From positions 1,650,001 to 1,714,000 of the forward strand of contig NZ_CP040058.1 of NCBI RefSeq assembly GCF_005280655.1: a stretch of DNA of 64,000 bases, in the 5' to 3' direction. The position numbers and the translations under genes are program-made. Position 1 is the first letter of the stretch. Each line of letters begins with the position of its first letter. The stretch comes from Anaerostipes rhamnosivorans. GTDB taxonomy: Bacteria > Bacillota > Clostridia > Lachnospirales > Lachnospiraceae. Below the pieces are notes generated by a model. It was not told the DNA's origin. It saw nothing but the letters and a program-made list of their open reading frames with translations, and searched no databases. This document shows positions 9,864 to 18,597 of this stretch, piece by piece.

Positions 9864-9892
9864 TTGTAAACAGAAGTGCACTTTGGTATAAT
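9864..9892 (+). promoter_or_regulatory. Sigma-A promoter of the hybrid kinase gene
   Basis: TTGTAA (9864-9869), a 17-base spacer and a perfect TATAAT (9887-9892). It overlaps the upstream ATG at 9876, so that ATG cannot be the start; this moves the start to 9957. Confidence 0.85.
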
Positions 9893-9956
9893 CAGGATAT
9901 ATAATATGAGCAAGGTAGGGTTATACTTGAGAGAAATTGCCTCATTGAAGGAGAAT

Positions 9957-12314
9957 ATGATGATAGATCAGAATACGGAGCAGAAAGCAGAATACTTTAA
10001 ATGGATGCTGGATGAATATGTGGGAAATGTTTATATAGCGGATATTCATACATATGAGCTTCTATACCTCAATAAGTCTTCCTGCGCTACTTTGGGCTTT
10101 TCGGCTGAGCAGCTGATAGGCAGGAAATGTTATAATGCCATTCAGGGCCGGACGTCTCCCTGCCCTTTCTGCAACAATGATTGTCTAACGGAGAATGAGT
10201 TCTATGAGTGGGAATTTTACAATCCGGTTTTAAAGCGTTCATTTCTGATAAAAGACCGAATGATCGATTGGGAGGGACACAGGGCACGGCTTGAACTGTC
10301 CAATGATAATCTGAGTCCAGAATATAAGTTAGAAAAAAGGGACAGGGAGAGAGAAGCTATTATACGGACGATTCCTGGAGGTTTTGCCCGTGTGGATGCA
10401 AGGGACTTAAGGACTGTGATCTGGTATGGCGGGGGATTTCTGCAGATGATCGGTTACACCAAAGAACAGTTTGAAAATGAGCTTCATTCCAAATGTGACT
10501 ATGTACACCCGGATGACATAGAGCGTGCGGTGGAGATCATGGAGAACTCCAGGAGAATCGGAGAAGATACAGCGGTAGAGGGACGCATTGTGACCAGGGA
10601 CGGAAAGATCAAGATCCTTACGATGACCTTTAGTTTTGTCAGTGCTAAGGACAGCTGGGATGGAAAAGATTCTTTCTACAGTCTTGGAATCGATATCACA
10701 AAGGAGAGGGAAGAACAGGAGCGTCAGAAAACTGCGTTGCAGGACGCATATCAGACAGCACGGGTGGCAAATGCAGCCAAGACAAATTTTCTCTCATCTA
10801 TGTCCCATGATATCAGGACTCCGATGAACGCCATTATGGGTATGGCAGCAATTGCGCAGGCGAATCTGGAACATCCGGACAAAATACGGGACTGTCTGGA
10901 TAAGATCAACACTTCCAGCAGGCATCTGCTCAGCCTCATCAATGAGGTATTGGATATGTCTAAAATTGAGAGCGGAAAGGTAAACATTTCATTGGAACAG
11001 ATCAGTCTGCCGGAAATGATCGATGCAGTTATGGATATGTGCCTGCCGTTAATTAATGGAAAACATCAACAGTTCCAGATGAGTATCGGTCATGTGATTC
11101 ATGAAAATGTGATTGCAGACGGCGACCGCCTCCGACAGGTTTTGATGAATCTGCTTTCCAATGCTGTAAAATATACTCCTGAGGGCGGAACGATCACATT
11201 GCGGATCAACGAGCTGTATTCACCGAATCCAAGAAAAAGCCAGTATGAATTTATCTGTATTGACACCGGGATCGGAATATCCCAGGAATTCCTGCCCCAC
11301 ATTTTTGAACCATTTTCCAGGGCTGAGGATACCAGGATCAGTAAAATCCAGGGCACAGGGCTGGGTATGGCGATTACAGACAATATTGTCCGGATGATGA
11401 ATGGTACGATTTGTGTGGAGAGCGAGATTGGTGTAGGAAGTAAGTTCACGGTCTCTGTTCCGCTTGAAGTCTGCGGGGAAGAGGAACCCTACACTGAAGA
11501 GTTATCAGGCCGGCCGGTACTGGTCGTGGATGATGACCAGATGACATGTGAAAATGCCGCCGCACTTTTGATTGAGTTAGGTATGCGGGGAGAATGGGTG
11601 CTGTCAGGGAGAGAAGCGGTTGAAAGGGTTATAGAAGCACATAACGTGGAAGATGATTATTTTGCCGTGATCCTGGACTGGAAAATGCCGGAGATGGATG
11701 GGCTGGAAGCCACAAAAGCCATTCGGAAAAGCTTAGGAGGAAATGTGCCGATTATTGTCATCTCTGCCTATGATTATTCTGAAATCGAAGAACAGTTTCT
11801 AGAGGCGGGAGCAGATGCATTTATCACAAAGCCCCTTTTTAAGTCAAAGATCCTGCAGGTCCTTCAACTGTTTGTCTCTGCAGTCAAAGAAGAGGAAACA
11901 GAAGACAACGAGAAGGAAAAACAGTCAGGAATAGAAGGGAAGAGAGTACTGTTGGTTGAGGATAACGATATCAACAGAGAAATTGTCATAGAGCTTCTTG
12001 AGATGAACCATGTACATGTGGATTCCGCTGGAAATGGACTGCTTGGCAAAGAAGCGTTTGAGGCATCCGCGCCGGGTGACTATTGCGCCATCCTGATGGA
12101 TATTCAGATGCCGGTCATGAACGGATATGACGCCACAGCTGCCATACGCAGTCTGGATAGAGCCGATGCGTATGAAATCCCAATTATAGCATTGACGGCA
12201 AATGCGTTCACTGCTGATGCGGCAAAGGGTTATAGTGCAGGGATGAATGATTATCTTGCAAAACCTGTGGAAATTGAGCGTCTATTGAATGTGCTGAAAA
12301 AGTGGATAGATTAG
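9957..12314 (+). CDS. Hybrid sensor histidine kinase: PAS-PAS-HisKA-HATPase-REC-REC
   Basis: Soluble hybrid kinase, 785 aa from the ATG at 9957, which follows AAGGAG (9948-9953) and lies downstream of the promoter. PAS 1 (about 15-125) has a Cys cluster, CPFCNNDC, that could bind a metal or respond to redox. PAS 2 spans about 145-260. The H-box SSMSHDIRTPMNAIMG puts the His near 283; the N-box (MNLLSNAVKYTPEGG) and the DTGIGIS and GTGLGM G-boxes are intact. Receiver 1 has its Asp near 573 (LDWKMPEMDG) and receiver 2 near 714 (MDIQMPVMNG). No output domain or transmembrane helix is seen. It follows the GGDEF/EAL gene and may act with it. Confidence 0.92.
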   Translation: MMIDQNTEQKAEYFKWMLDEYVGNVYIADIHTYELLYLNKSSCATLGFSAEQLIGRKCYNAIQGRTSPCPFCNNDCLTENEFYEWEFYNPVLKRSFLIKDRMIDWEGHRARLELSNDNLSPEYKLEKRDREREAIIRTIPGGFARVDARDLRTVIWYGGGFLQMIGYTKEQFENELHSKCDYVHPDDIERAVEIMENSRRIGEDTAVEGRIVTRDGKIKILTMTFSFVSAKDSWDGKDSFYSLGIDITKEREEQERQKTALQDAYQTARVANAAKTNFLSSMSHDIRTPMNAIMGMAAIAQANLEHPDKIRDCLDKINTSSRHLLSLINEVLDMSKIESGKVNISLEQISLPEMIDAVMDMCLPLINGKHQQFQMSIGHVIHENVIADGDRLRQVLMNLLSNAVKYTPEGGTITLRINELYSPNPRKSQYEFICIDTGIGISQEFLPHIFEPFSRAEDTRISKIQGTGLGMAITDNIVRMMNGTICVESEIGVGSKFTVSVPLEVCGEEEPYTEELSGRPVLVVDDDQMTCENAAALLIELGMRGEWVLSGREAVERVIEAHNVEDDYFAVILDWKMPEMDGLEATKAIRKSLGGNVPIIVISAYDYSEIEEQFLEAGADAFITKPLFKSKILQVLQLFVSAVKEEETEDNEKEKQSGIEGKRVLLVEDNDINREIVIELLEMNHVHVDSAGNGLLGKEAFEASAPGDYCAILMDIQMPVMNGYDATAAIRSLDRADAYEIPIIALTANAFTADAAKGYSAGMNDYLAKPVEIERLLNVLKKWID

Positions 12315-12348
12315 AATTCAGCACAGAGTTTCATATGCAATACTGCCG

Positions 12349-12380
12349 GATGGCAGGCCTATATGGGCCTGTCATCTTTT
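12349..12380 (+). terminator. Terminator after the hybrid kinase
   Basis: The stem GATGGCAGGCC pairs with GGGCCTGTCATC around a TATAT-like loop and ends in TTTT. Confidence 0.8.
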
Positions 12381-12554
12381 CAAATAAGATATCATTAAAA
12401 CCAAATCTAAACCAAGATATGTTGTGCTAAGTCTGCAATTTGAGCAGACAGGGAATCAGCTGATGGTTCCTCACGGTATTAACCTCCCGCAGTTCAAGAT
12501 ATTGAAATAACTCTGCCAATCATCGCTACGGACAGTAAAAATGTAAGTCCGAAA
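12381..12554. other. Intergenic stretch with no recognised content
   Basis: Part of the 316-base gap between the hybrid kinase and the ArsR gene. Apart from the flanking terminator and promoter I see no open frame with a ribosome site, no strong repeat and no RNA gene. Confidence 0.5.
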
Positions 12555-12583
12555 TTGTATAACCTTTTTATTTCCTGTATAAT
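12555..12583 (+). promoter_or_regulatory. Promoter of the ArsR-type regulator gene
   Basis: TTGTAT (12555-12560), a 17-base spacer and TATAAT (12578-12583), 47 bases upstream of the ATG at 12631. Confidence 0.8.
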
Positions 12584-12630
12584 ATCAATATCAACCTAAT
12601 TTAAAGTTATCCTAATTGCGAGGTGTCCAT

Positions 12631-13647
12631 ATGACCATTCATACCGATCTAAATAAATATTTTGAAATCATCGGCCTGCTGTATTGCTGTGCCCATCCTG
12701 AGTTTGAAGAAAAAGAATCGTGGGAAAAGGCTGCAAAAGATTATAATATCAATGCGGAGGAACTGTATAAAAAGGTCAGCCCGGTTTTGAAAAGATATGT
12801 TTCAACATTCAAAAGGGGCATGTTTAAAGGGAACGAAGAGGATTATAATTTCTTTTTTTCAGATGATGACGATGAATTTGTCTTACTTATTCAGTTTGTC
12901 TGCGCAAATCATCCAGAGTGGTTTGAACATCCATTAGATTCTGTTGGGGAAAAAGAAATCATGACTGCGTTTGCCAAAATGCTGGCAGAGGATACAGGCT
13001 GCGGCTTTGGTAAAACAACCGGGGAGTTGGTTCGCCTTCTGAAGCAGACAGGGTTCTCGTCAACTACGTGCTGGAAGCTTATGGTGTTTCTGCAGTCACC
13101 CAAAGAACACATCCAAAAACTTTCCGATATGATAGGCTGCAATAAAAAGGCATATGAGGATGCGCTGGCAGCAGTCCGGGCACCATTAAAAAAGCTGCTG
13201 GAGGCATTTCCTAAAGGAAAGCGTATCTGTGAAAAGATCCACGAAGGCTCTGTATTGACGCCCACGCTGATCTATGCGGCATCAGAACTCATAGATATGG
13301 ATGAGGCCTCCGCAAGTTCCTATATTGGAGTTTATACGGATGAAGTTTATAAGATGCTGGAACAGGAAAGATCCTCACAGGAAAAGCTTCTGCCGATCCT
13401 TAAAGCATTAAGTGACCACAGCAAATTTGATATTCTGCTGTCTCTGATGAAGACTCCCAAATATAATCTGGAGTTAGCAGAAGAATTAAATTTATCGGCT
13501 GCAACGGTCTCCCACCACATGAATGTACTGCTTGGGCACCGGCTAGTTGATGTTGAAAAGAGAGATGGGCGTGTCTACTACACATTCTCGAAAGGGACCG
13601 TAAAGAAGGTTATTCAAAAGCTGCAGTCTATGTTCTCCATCGATTAA
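12631..13647 (+). CDS. ArsR-type winged-helix regulator with long helical N-terminal domain
   Basis: Protein of 338 aa. The last 85 residues form an ArsR/SmtB-type winged helix (LKALSDHSKFDILLSLMK, then LAEELNLSAATVSHHMNVL, with a wing at KRDGRVYYTFS). The first 250 residues are helical and acidic, and I do not recognise them as a named domain; they may hold a ligand. No metal-binding Cys pair of the classical ArsR kind is seen in the DNA-binding domain. Start is the ATG at 12631 after GAGGTG; a TTG at 12616 is less likely. The next gene is an MFS exporter, probably its target, with several palindromes between. Confidence 0.82.
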   Translation: MTIHTDLNKYFEIIGLLYCCAHPEFEEKESWEKAAKDYNINAEELYKKVSPVLKRYVSTFKRGMFKGNEEDYNFFFSDDDDEFVLLIQFVCANHPEWFEHPLDSVGEKEIMTAFAKMLAEDTGCGFGKTTGELVRLLKQTGFSSTTCWKLMVFLQSPKEHIQKLSDMIGCNKKAYEDALAAVRAPLKKLLEAFPKGKRICEKIHEGSVLTPTLIYAASELIDMDEASASSYIGVYTDEVYKMLEQERSSQEKLLPILKALSDHSKFDILLSLMKTPKYNLELAEELNLSAATVSHHMNVLLGHRLVDVEKRDGRVYYTFSKGTVKKVIQKLQSMFSID

Positions 13648-13649
13648 AA

Positions 13650-13682
13650 AAAGAAGCAAGGCAAGGGTCTTGCTTCTTTTTC
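13650..13682 (+). terminator. Terminator after the ArsR-type gene
   Basis: AAGAAGCAAG pairs with CTTGCTTCTT over a short loop and runs into T residues immediately after the stop codon. Confidence 0.85.
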
Positions 13683-13692
13683 ATATTTGACT

Positions 13693-13783
13693 TATATCTA
13701 ATATAGATATATACTATTAGATGAAGAACTGATTTAATGCACCATTATATTTTTTTTTGGCATTAAATTAGATAATCATCTAA
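13693..13783. promoter_or_regulatory. Palindromic operator region upstream of the MFS gene
   Basis: A perfect palindrome TATATCTA-ATA-TAGATATA lies at 13693-13711. Next to it is a symmetric nested repeat: TTAGATG (13717-13723) matches CATCTAA (13777-13783), and ATTTAATGC (13732-13740) matches GCATTAAAT (13760-13768), with 8 bases between the arms on both sides. ArsR-family proteins bind such palindromes, so these are candidate operators for the upstream regulator; assignment is inference. Confidence 0.6.
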
Positions 13784-13808
13784 TAAATTTGAATGATATG
13801 GAGGAGAA

Positions 13809-15071
13809 ATGAAAAATTTATTTTCAAAAAACTTTACATTACTTATCATCGGCCAGGCCGCATCGCTGTTTGGCAACTGTATTTTGGATTTTGCTTTGTC
13901 TATGTATGTTTTGGATTTGACGGGGTCAGCTGCGGCGTTTGCAGGCTTTCTGATGATCGCTATGATACCTACGATTATTTTATCACCATTGGGCGGTGTT
14001 CTTGCGGATCGTGTCAATAGGCGCAATATCATGGTATTCCTGGACCTTTCATCAGGTATTGTGGTTTTGTCAGCGGCATTTACCATTGCCAGGGGAGATC
14101 AGCTTGTGATCATCGGAACCGTTCTTTTTATCCTATCTGTTTTGGGAGCATTTGAATCACCGACCGTGCAGGCCTGTGTACCACAAATGCAGAGCGGCAG
14201 CAACATCATCCGGGGGAATGCGGTGGTGAGCCAGATCAACGCTGTCTCTACACTGATTGGTCCTTTTGTGGGGAGTATACTCTATACAGTGTTTGGACTG
14301 GAACTTGTAATGTATGTGGGAGGGATTTGTTTTATGGCGACAGCAGCCCTTGAATATTTTATAAGATTAGAACATCATCCTGCCCAGCGGAGCGGCACGG
14401 TTCTGAAGACTGTGATGGACGACCTGGCAGGCAGTACACATTTTATCTGCAGGAAGAAGCCATCTATTCTCAAATTATTATTTCTTGTGACACTGATCTC
14501 CTTTTTTATACAGGGAGCCGCGACAGTAGGTTTTCCGTTCCTTGTACGGAATGTGCTTGGTTTAAATGCAAATTTTTACGGTGCAGCGGAAAGTATTCTT
14601 GGATTTGCCAGTATTGCAGGCGGTATCCTGGCCGGTCTGATGGTCACGAAATTTAGTATCAGGAAGCTGAATCTTCCCATCTTCGGGTTAGGATTGTTTT
14701 TGCTTCCCATAGGCCTATTATTTTTGTTTTCGATTCATACATATGCAAGATATATTGCACTGGTGGTTTTCTTCTCTTTTATTCAGATTTCCGCCTGTAT
14801 CTTTTCTATCTTCGGTTTATCCATCATCCAGCAGATGACCCCCGAACACATGATAGGAAAAGTGATGGCTTACACTGCAACGATCACTCTGTGTGCCCAG
14901 CCGCTGAGCCAGGTGATCTATGGTATTTTGTTCGACCATTTTTCTGCGGCTGTCTATATTGTTGTGCTGCCTACCGGATTTATATTGTGTGTCATTGGTC
15001 TTGCAGTCAAGGGATTTTTTCTGAGACTGGCAGAAGAAACATCAATAGATCGTACACCTGACATCAGCTGA
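13809..15071 (+). CDS. MFS efflux transporter (macrolide-exporter-like branch)
   Basis: Membrane transporter of 420 aa with about 12 hydrophobic helices and the early MFS loop motif GGVLADRVNRRNIM. The opening (FTLLIIGQAASLFGNCILDFALSMYVLDLTGS) is typical of the MefA/enterobactin-exporter-like MFS branch, which are drug or siderophore effluxers. Substrate unknown. GGAGG stands six bases before the ATG. Expression is probably controlled by the ArsR-type protein through the palindromes just upstream. Confidence 0.88.
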   Translation: MKNLFSKNFTLLIIGQAASLFGNCILDFALSMYVLDLTGSAAAFAGFLMIAMIPTIILSPLGGVLADRVNRRNIMVFLDLSSGIVVLSAAFTIARGDQLVIIGTVLFILSVLGAFESPTVQACVPQMQSGSNIIRGNAVVSQINAVSTLIGPFVGSILYTVFGLELVMYVGGICFMATAALEYFIRLEHHPAQRSGTVLKTVMDDLAGSTHFICRKKPSILKLLFLVTLISFFIQGAATVGFPFLVRNVLGLNANFYGAAESILGFASIAGGILAGLMVTKFSIRKLNLPIFGLGLFLLPIGLLFLFSIHTYARYIALVVFFSFIQISACIFSIFGLSIIQQMTPEHMIGKVMAYTATITLCAQPLSQVIYGILFDHFSAAVYIVVLPTGFILCVIGLAVKGFFLRLAEETSIDRTPDIS

Positions 15072-15403
15072 TTCTGGAACAAAGTCAAAAAATCACAAGA
15101 AAGGCAAAGTTTTTTGACTTCGCCTTTCCGTCAGATATTATAAGAATTTTCACTCATTTGAATCCTGCAGGCAATCCTCAAGCTGGCAGGATACTGTTTG
15201 AAGCTTTGACTGGAGTACGACTTCAAGCCTGGTGGCAGACCCAATTAAACGTGTTACTGCACTATTAAGATGAAAAAGCTGAGTACTTGTTACACCTTCC
15301 ATGCCGGCACTGATCCTGAACAAGATAAAATCCATTTTGTTATTCTGGCGGCAGTCATAATGCCGGTTCCTGGATTGCAAATCTTAATGAGGACTATATT
15401 GTA
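15072..15403. other. Intergenic region, weak hairpin and an unsupported small minus-strand frame
   Basis: After the MFS stop there is a hairpin (GAAAGGC near 15099 with GCCTTTC near 15122) that may end the MFS transcript, though the following T-run is poor. A minus-strand frame of 76 codons (15380 to 15150) has no ribosome site and no recognised homology. Nothing else is evident before the MarR operator. Confidence 0.4.
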
Positions 15404-15454
15404 TTTACTTGACAATATCAACTAAATGGAATATAGTTGATATTGTCAAGTAAA
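15404..15454 (+). promoter_or_regulatory. MarR promoter embedded in a perfect 21-bp inverted repeat
   Basis: Arms 15404-15424 and 15434-15454 are exact inverted copies with a 9-base spacer. The -35 TTGACA (15409-15414) is in the left arm and the -10 TATAGT (15432-15437) starts at the right arm, 17 bases apart. Each arm itself contains a MarR-like box (TTGACAATATCAA). This is the expected layout of an autorepressed MarR gene. Confidence 0.85.
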
Positions 15455-15469
15455 GGGGGGAGGGTTGTA

Positions 15470-15877
15470 ATGGACTCGTTTGCTTTCTATATATCGGTTC
15501 TCCGAAAGAAATTTACTCAATACTGTTCTGGCAGACTAGCCGAGATGAATGTCACTTATGGACAGCTGTTTATTCTAATCTTTGTAGGAAAGAAGGGAAA
15601 ATGCTCGCCCAAAGAGATTTCGATTTCTCTGGGGTTGGATCCGGGACATTTGAACAGGACAATATCGAAGCTTGAGGAGCATGGTTTACTTTTACAGAAG
15701 AAAAATGAACAGGACAGAAGAGCGAAGATCTTAAGTTTAACAGACAAAGGAAGACAGGTGTTTGAAATGAGCCACGATCTGTTCTATCAGTGGGATGAGA
15801 TCGTGTTAGAAGCGCTTTCAGACGCGGAACGGCTGGAATTACTGCGGCTTTTAAAAAAGACAGCCAGCCATCGTTAG
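15470..15877 (+). CDS. MarR family transcriptional regulator
   Basis: A 135-aa winged-helix regulator. The DNA-recognition region is CSPKEISISLGLDPGHLNRTISKLEEHGLL, with the conserved wing at EQDRRAKILSLTDKG. The ATG at 15470 follows a long purine run (GGGGGGAGGG) and is preferred over the upstream TTG at 15437, which lies in the operator. It is probably cotranscribed with the next gene, 36 bases on, and represses its own promoter. Confidence 0.9.
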   Translation: MDSFAFYISVLRKKFTQYCSGRLAEMNVTYGQLFILIFVGKKGKCSPKEISISLGLDPGHLNRTISKLEEHGLLLQKKNEQDRRAKILSLTDKGRQVFEMSHDLFYQWDEIVLEALSDAERLELLRLLKKTASHR

Positions 15878-15913
15878 AAAACAAGATGATATCAGAGATT
15901 GGAGGATACCCAT

Positions 15914-16465
15914 ATGACAAAATTACAGAGTTTTATGAACATTTTGACAGGCAGTTTTCATAACATGGAACAATATACGGATCTGAAAAACAAAGGGGTG
16001 GAGGATTTCCCATACGCTGAACATGTCAACACAGTATGCAATGATAAAATAAAGAATCTGCCCGCTGATTTCGGAGGAATCTTTTTGATCGAAGAGAGCC
16101 GTTTCAAGTTAGGTGAAAAAACGCATCATGCGCCGCATTTATTCTTGTTTACAGAGGAAGAAGAGGGAATCAAATTAACCTCTTACGAAATTCCGAAGGG
16201 ATATACCAGGGACACCTTTTCCTATGAAAATTTATCAGAAGCAGATTATTATGAGCTGGAGCTGTCAGAAAAATTTACCCCGGCAATTTTTACTCTCAAG
16301 GACGGAATATGGGAGGGAGGAAGTGTCAGCATGTTCTCTCCTGTACTGAAGTTTACGTTGTCTGAGCGTTTTTCAGAAGAGCAGCTTGAGGTTTCTGAGA
16401 CTATGGAAGTAAACGGAAAAAGAACCTTTGGCTATGATGAACCGATCATTTATAAGAGATGTTGA
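15914..16465 (+). CDS. Hypothetical protein, weakly CpeT/CpcT-like
   Basis: Soluble 183-aa protein. The opening (MNILTGSFHNMEQYTDLKNK) and the later GGIFLIEESRF weakly recall the CpeT/CpcT lipocalin-like family, but the match is by eye only. Start is the ATG at 15914 after GGAGG. It lies in the MarR operon, so it is likely induced when the MarR ligand is present, and is followed by a strong terminator. No enzyme motif is seen. Confidence 0.75.
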   Translation: MTKLQSFMNILTGSFHNMEQYTDLKNKGVEDFPYAEHVNTVCNDKIKNLPADFGGIFLIEESRFKLGEKTHHAPHLFLFTEEEEGIKLTSYEIPKGYTRDTFSYENLSEADYYELELSEKFTPAIFTLKDGIWEGGSVSMFSPVLKFTLSERFSEEQLEVSETMEVNGKRTFGYDEPIIYKRC

Positions 16466-16512
16466 ACCGCCCATACATAGTCTATGACCGGTCGGAACTT
16501 CCATTCTAAAAT

Positions 16513-16548
16513 AGGACAGAGAAGTCTGCTTTTGAACTTCTCTGTCCT
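16513..16548. terminator. Terminator between convergent genes
   Basis: A perfect 13-bp stem, AGGACAGAGAAGT with ACTTCTCTGTCCT, 48 bases after the stop of the 15914 gene and before the end of the YolD gene. The T-run is modest. Confidence 0.75.
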
Positions 16549-16568
16549 GATTGTTATCAATAAGAGCC

Positions 16569-16901
16569 TTATATAAACTTGGGAGCATCCCCGCTTTCTT
16601 TGCTGGTGATATCCCAGATATCATCAAAGGCGATCTCCTCTTCCCCGACAAAGATCTTGCGGAACACCGTATCAATAAAAGCTGCAATTCCCTCCGTTGT
16701 TTTGTATACGCCGTTTTTATAATGGAGGATATGCACATACGTCCCTCTTTGGATGTTTGCCATAGCGTTATTTAACCGTCTGGCATCCTCTTCCGTCAAC
16801 TCATGCTTTGGTTCGGTCTCCCGTTCGATTTCCCGAAGCATTTCATCAAACCCTTTCAATGCGGCAAACGGGAGAAACTGCCTTGCCCGTTCAGCTCTCA
16901 T
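16569..16901 (-). CDS. YolD-like protein
   Basis: Protein of 110 aa of the YolD family, small proteins found next to Y-family polymerases in Firmicutes and thought to modulate them. Typical features are the N-terminal ARQFLPFAALKGFDE, the charged helix and the beta-rich tail (YVHILHYKNGVYKTTEG). The start overlaps the last codons of the polymerase gene by 11 bases and uses a GGAGG within it, so the two are translationally coupled. Confidence 0.88.
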   Translation of the reverse strand: MRAERARQFLPFAALKGFDEMLREIERETEPKHELTEEDARRLNNAMANIQRGTYVHILHYKNGVYKTTEGIAAFIDTVFRKIFVGEEEIAFDDIWDITSKESGDAPKFI

Positions 16902-18150
16902 TGTGGCCTCCGATCAGCTGATTGCGTTTCCGGGCAGTGGCCTTATCGTAGAGGCTCATTCCCCGTACAACAGCATTTTTTCCGAAGCGTTCCTTCATCG
17001 ACAGGACAGCGTCCTGAAGGCGTGCTTCTTTTTCTTTTGCCTCTTCATCAGAGAATAGATGCAGCTGGAGGCAGGCGTTCTCTCTTACACGGTTTGCACC
17101 CACAGCAATCCTTCGGATCGGGCTGTCCCTTCGGACTGTCTGGCGGAAGAAACGCTCAAAATGACAAGAAAGGTCTTGATAAGAATCCGTCCGGTCTGGA
17201 AGTTTCCTGGTACCTCCGGATGACGGCCCTTCACCCTTTGCGTATCCGATGGACATGGAGATAGAGTCTGTAGTCAGATGGCGGCTGCGAAGCTCCAGAG
17301 TCAGAGAGTCCACCATCTCTTTTAAGACCAAGAGGGCGTTGTCATAAGAATAATTTTCAAAAAGGATCTGGCTCTGGGTGACCGAATGATCCTTTGCCTC
17401 GTAGGCATGGATGTCCTGAATGGTGCATGGCTCCCTCCCGTGTGCATGGTCGATGAGGAATTCCGCATTGACGCCAAACTCTTTATAAAGAATTTTTTCA
17501 TCGATATGGGCGGCTCCATAGAGATCCTGGATTCCATAGTGCATCAGACGTTTTGCGATCCCTTTTCCGATGTTCCAGATATCGGTGATGGGACGGTGGT
17601 GCCAGATGGTTTTTTTGAAGCGTTCCTCGTCAAGGAAACCAATGTGGTCCGGAGAGTGTTTTGCCGTGATATCCAGAGCGACTTTTGCAAGAAAAAGATT
17701 TGTGCCCACACCGGCTGTGGCACAGATGCCGGTCTCTTGATATACGGCATCCATCAGCATAACAGCCATGTCTTTGGGGCTTTTTTCATACGTGGCAAGA
17801 TAAGGGGTGAAATCCATAAAACATTCATCAATAGAATAAACATGAATATCTTCTTTGCTCAGGTATTTCAGGTAAATGGAATAGATCCAGGCGGAATATT
17901 CCATATAAAGTTTCATCCTTGGTTTTGCCGTGATATAGCTGACGGACTCCGGGATTTCAAAAAGGCGGCATCGGTTTTTGATGCCAAGGGCCTTCATGGC
18001 CGGTGTCACAGCAAGACAGATAGCGCCCCGGCCTCTGGTGGGATCGGCAACCACAAGCTTTGTCTCAAAGGGGTCAAGGTTACGCTTGACGGCTTCCACG
18101 GAAGCATAAAAACTTTTCAGATCAATACAGGCATAAATTTTCTCTCTCAT
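16891..18150 (-). CDS. Y-family DNA polymerase (UmuC/UvrX type)
   Basis: Translesion polymerase of 419 aa. Catalytic motifs are present: CIDLKSFYASVE at the N-terminus (metal-binding Asp and steric-gate aromatic) and YSIDECFMDF (acidic pair) near residue 105. The helix-hairpin-helix and little-finger regions follow. QLHLF near the C-terminus fits the sliding-clamp-binding QLxLF motif. The ATG has an AAAGGAG site. It forms an operon with the YolD gene and has a LexA-type box upstream, so it is very likely damage-inducible. Confidence 0.93.
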   Translation of the reverse strand: MREKIYACIDLKSFYASVEAVKRNLDPFETKLVVADPTRGRGAICLAVTPAMKALGIKNRCRLFEIPESVSYITAKPRMKLYMEYSAWIYSIYLKYLSKEDIHVYSIDECFMDFTPYLATYEKSPKDMAVMLMDAVYQETGICATAGVGTNLFLAKVALDITAKHSPDHIGFLDEERFKKTIWHHRPITDIWNIGKGIAKRLMHYGIQDLYGAAHIDEKILYKEFGVNAEFLIDHAHGREPCTIQDIHAYEAKDHSVTQSQILFENYSYDNALLVLKEMVDSLTLELRSRHLTTDSISMSIGYAKGEGPSSGGTRKLPDRTDSYQDLSCHFERFFRQTVRRDSPIRRIAVGANRVRENACLQLHLFSDEEAKEKEARLQDAVLSMKERFGKNAVVRGMSLYDKATARKRNQLIGGHNES

Positions 18151-18175
18151 AAATGTCTCACTCCTTTCTGGTTAG

Positions 18176-18215
18176 AGTATAGCACAGTCAACACAAGGAA
18201 AGAAACATATGTTCG
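18176..18215 (-). promoter_or_regulatory. SOS (LexA) box and -10 of the polymerase-YolD operon
   Basis: On the minus strand CGAACATATGTTTC (plus 18202-18215) matches the Firmicute LexA consensus CGAAC-N4-GTTYG except for the last base. About 20 bases further downstream is TATACT (plus 18176-18181) with an upstream TG, an extended -10. LexA bound here would cover the -35 side. Confidence 0.8.
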
Positions 18216-18548
18216 ATAAAATCCAGGCGGTAATTTGTGGAAACCAATCAGTTTATTTCATACCCTTCGTAGAGGCCGATGTATTTGATTATATAGCAGA
18301 AAGTCAATACAACGCAATTTACATAGACATTTGAGACTGCATCAATAAGGATATTTACAGAAATCAAATGGGGTCCTCTGCTAAAGAAATATGAAAAATT
18401 TCTTATTTTAAAAGAAGTTAAACTAAACAGATGGATGGATTGTTGGTGCAGGTGCCGGGCAAAGTATGAGATAAGAATATAGTAAAGCTATGATCACAGA
18501 TGCTAAGAGGTATGTAGTTAAGAAAATTTAAGGTAAAGAAAAATTTCG
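18216..18548. other. AT-rich intergenic region without recognised genes
   Basis: Between the SOS box and the Fic promoter. Short frames exist but none has a ribosome site or recognisable product. No strong inverted repeat or RNA fold was noticed. Base composition is more AT-rich than the polymerase operon. Confidence 0.5.
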
Positions 18549-18577
18549 TTGGATATTATTTGAAGATATTGTATAAT
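18549..18577 (+). promoter_or_regulatory. Promoter of the Fic gene
   Basis: TTGGAT (18549-18554), 17-base spacer, TATAAT (18572-18577), 20 bases before the ATG; AAGGAG follows. Confidence 0.75.
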
Positions 18578-18597
18578 GGGACAAAAGGAGAATCGTT

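Noticed and set aside
9876..9956. Longer N-terminus of the hybrid kinase
   Set aside because: The extra codons overlap a strong promoter and lack a ribosome site.
15150..15380. Minus-strand frame of 76 codons before the MarR operator
   Set aside because: No ribosome site, no family recognised, unsupported by context.
17386..18219. Long plus-strand frame of 277 codons opposite the Y-family polymerase
   Set aside because: It is antisense to a gene with complete catalytic motifs, has no ribosome site and no recognisable product.
18209..18271. Short frame starting in the SOS box
   Set aside because: ATG has a passable upstream purine run, but the frame stops after about 20 codons and shows no similarity to anything known.
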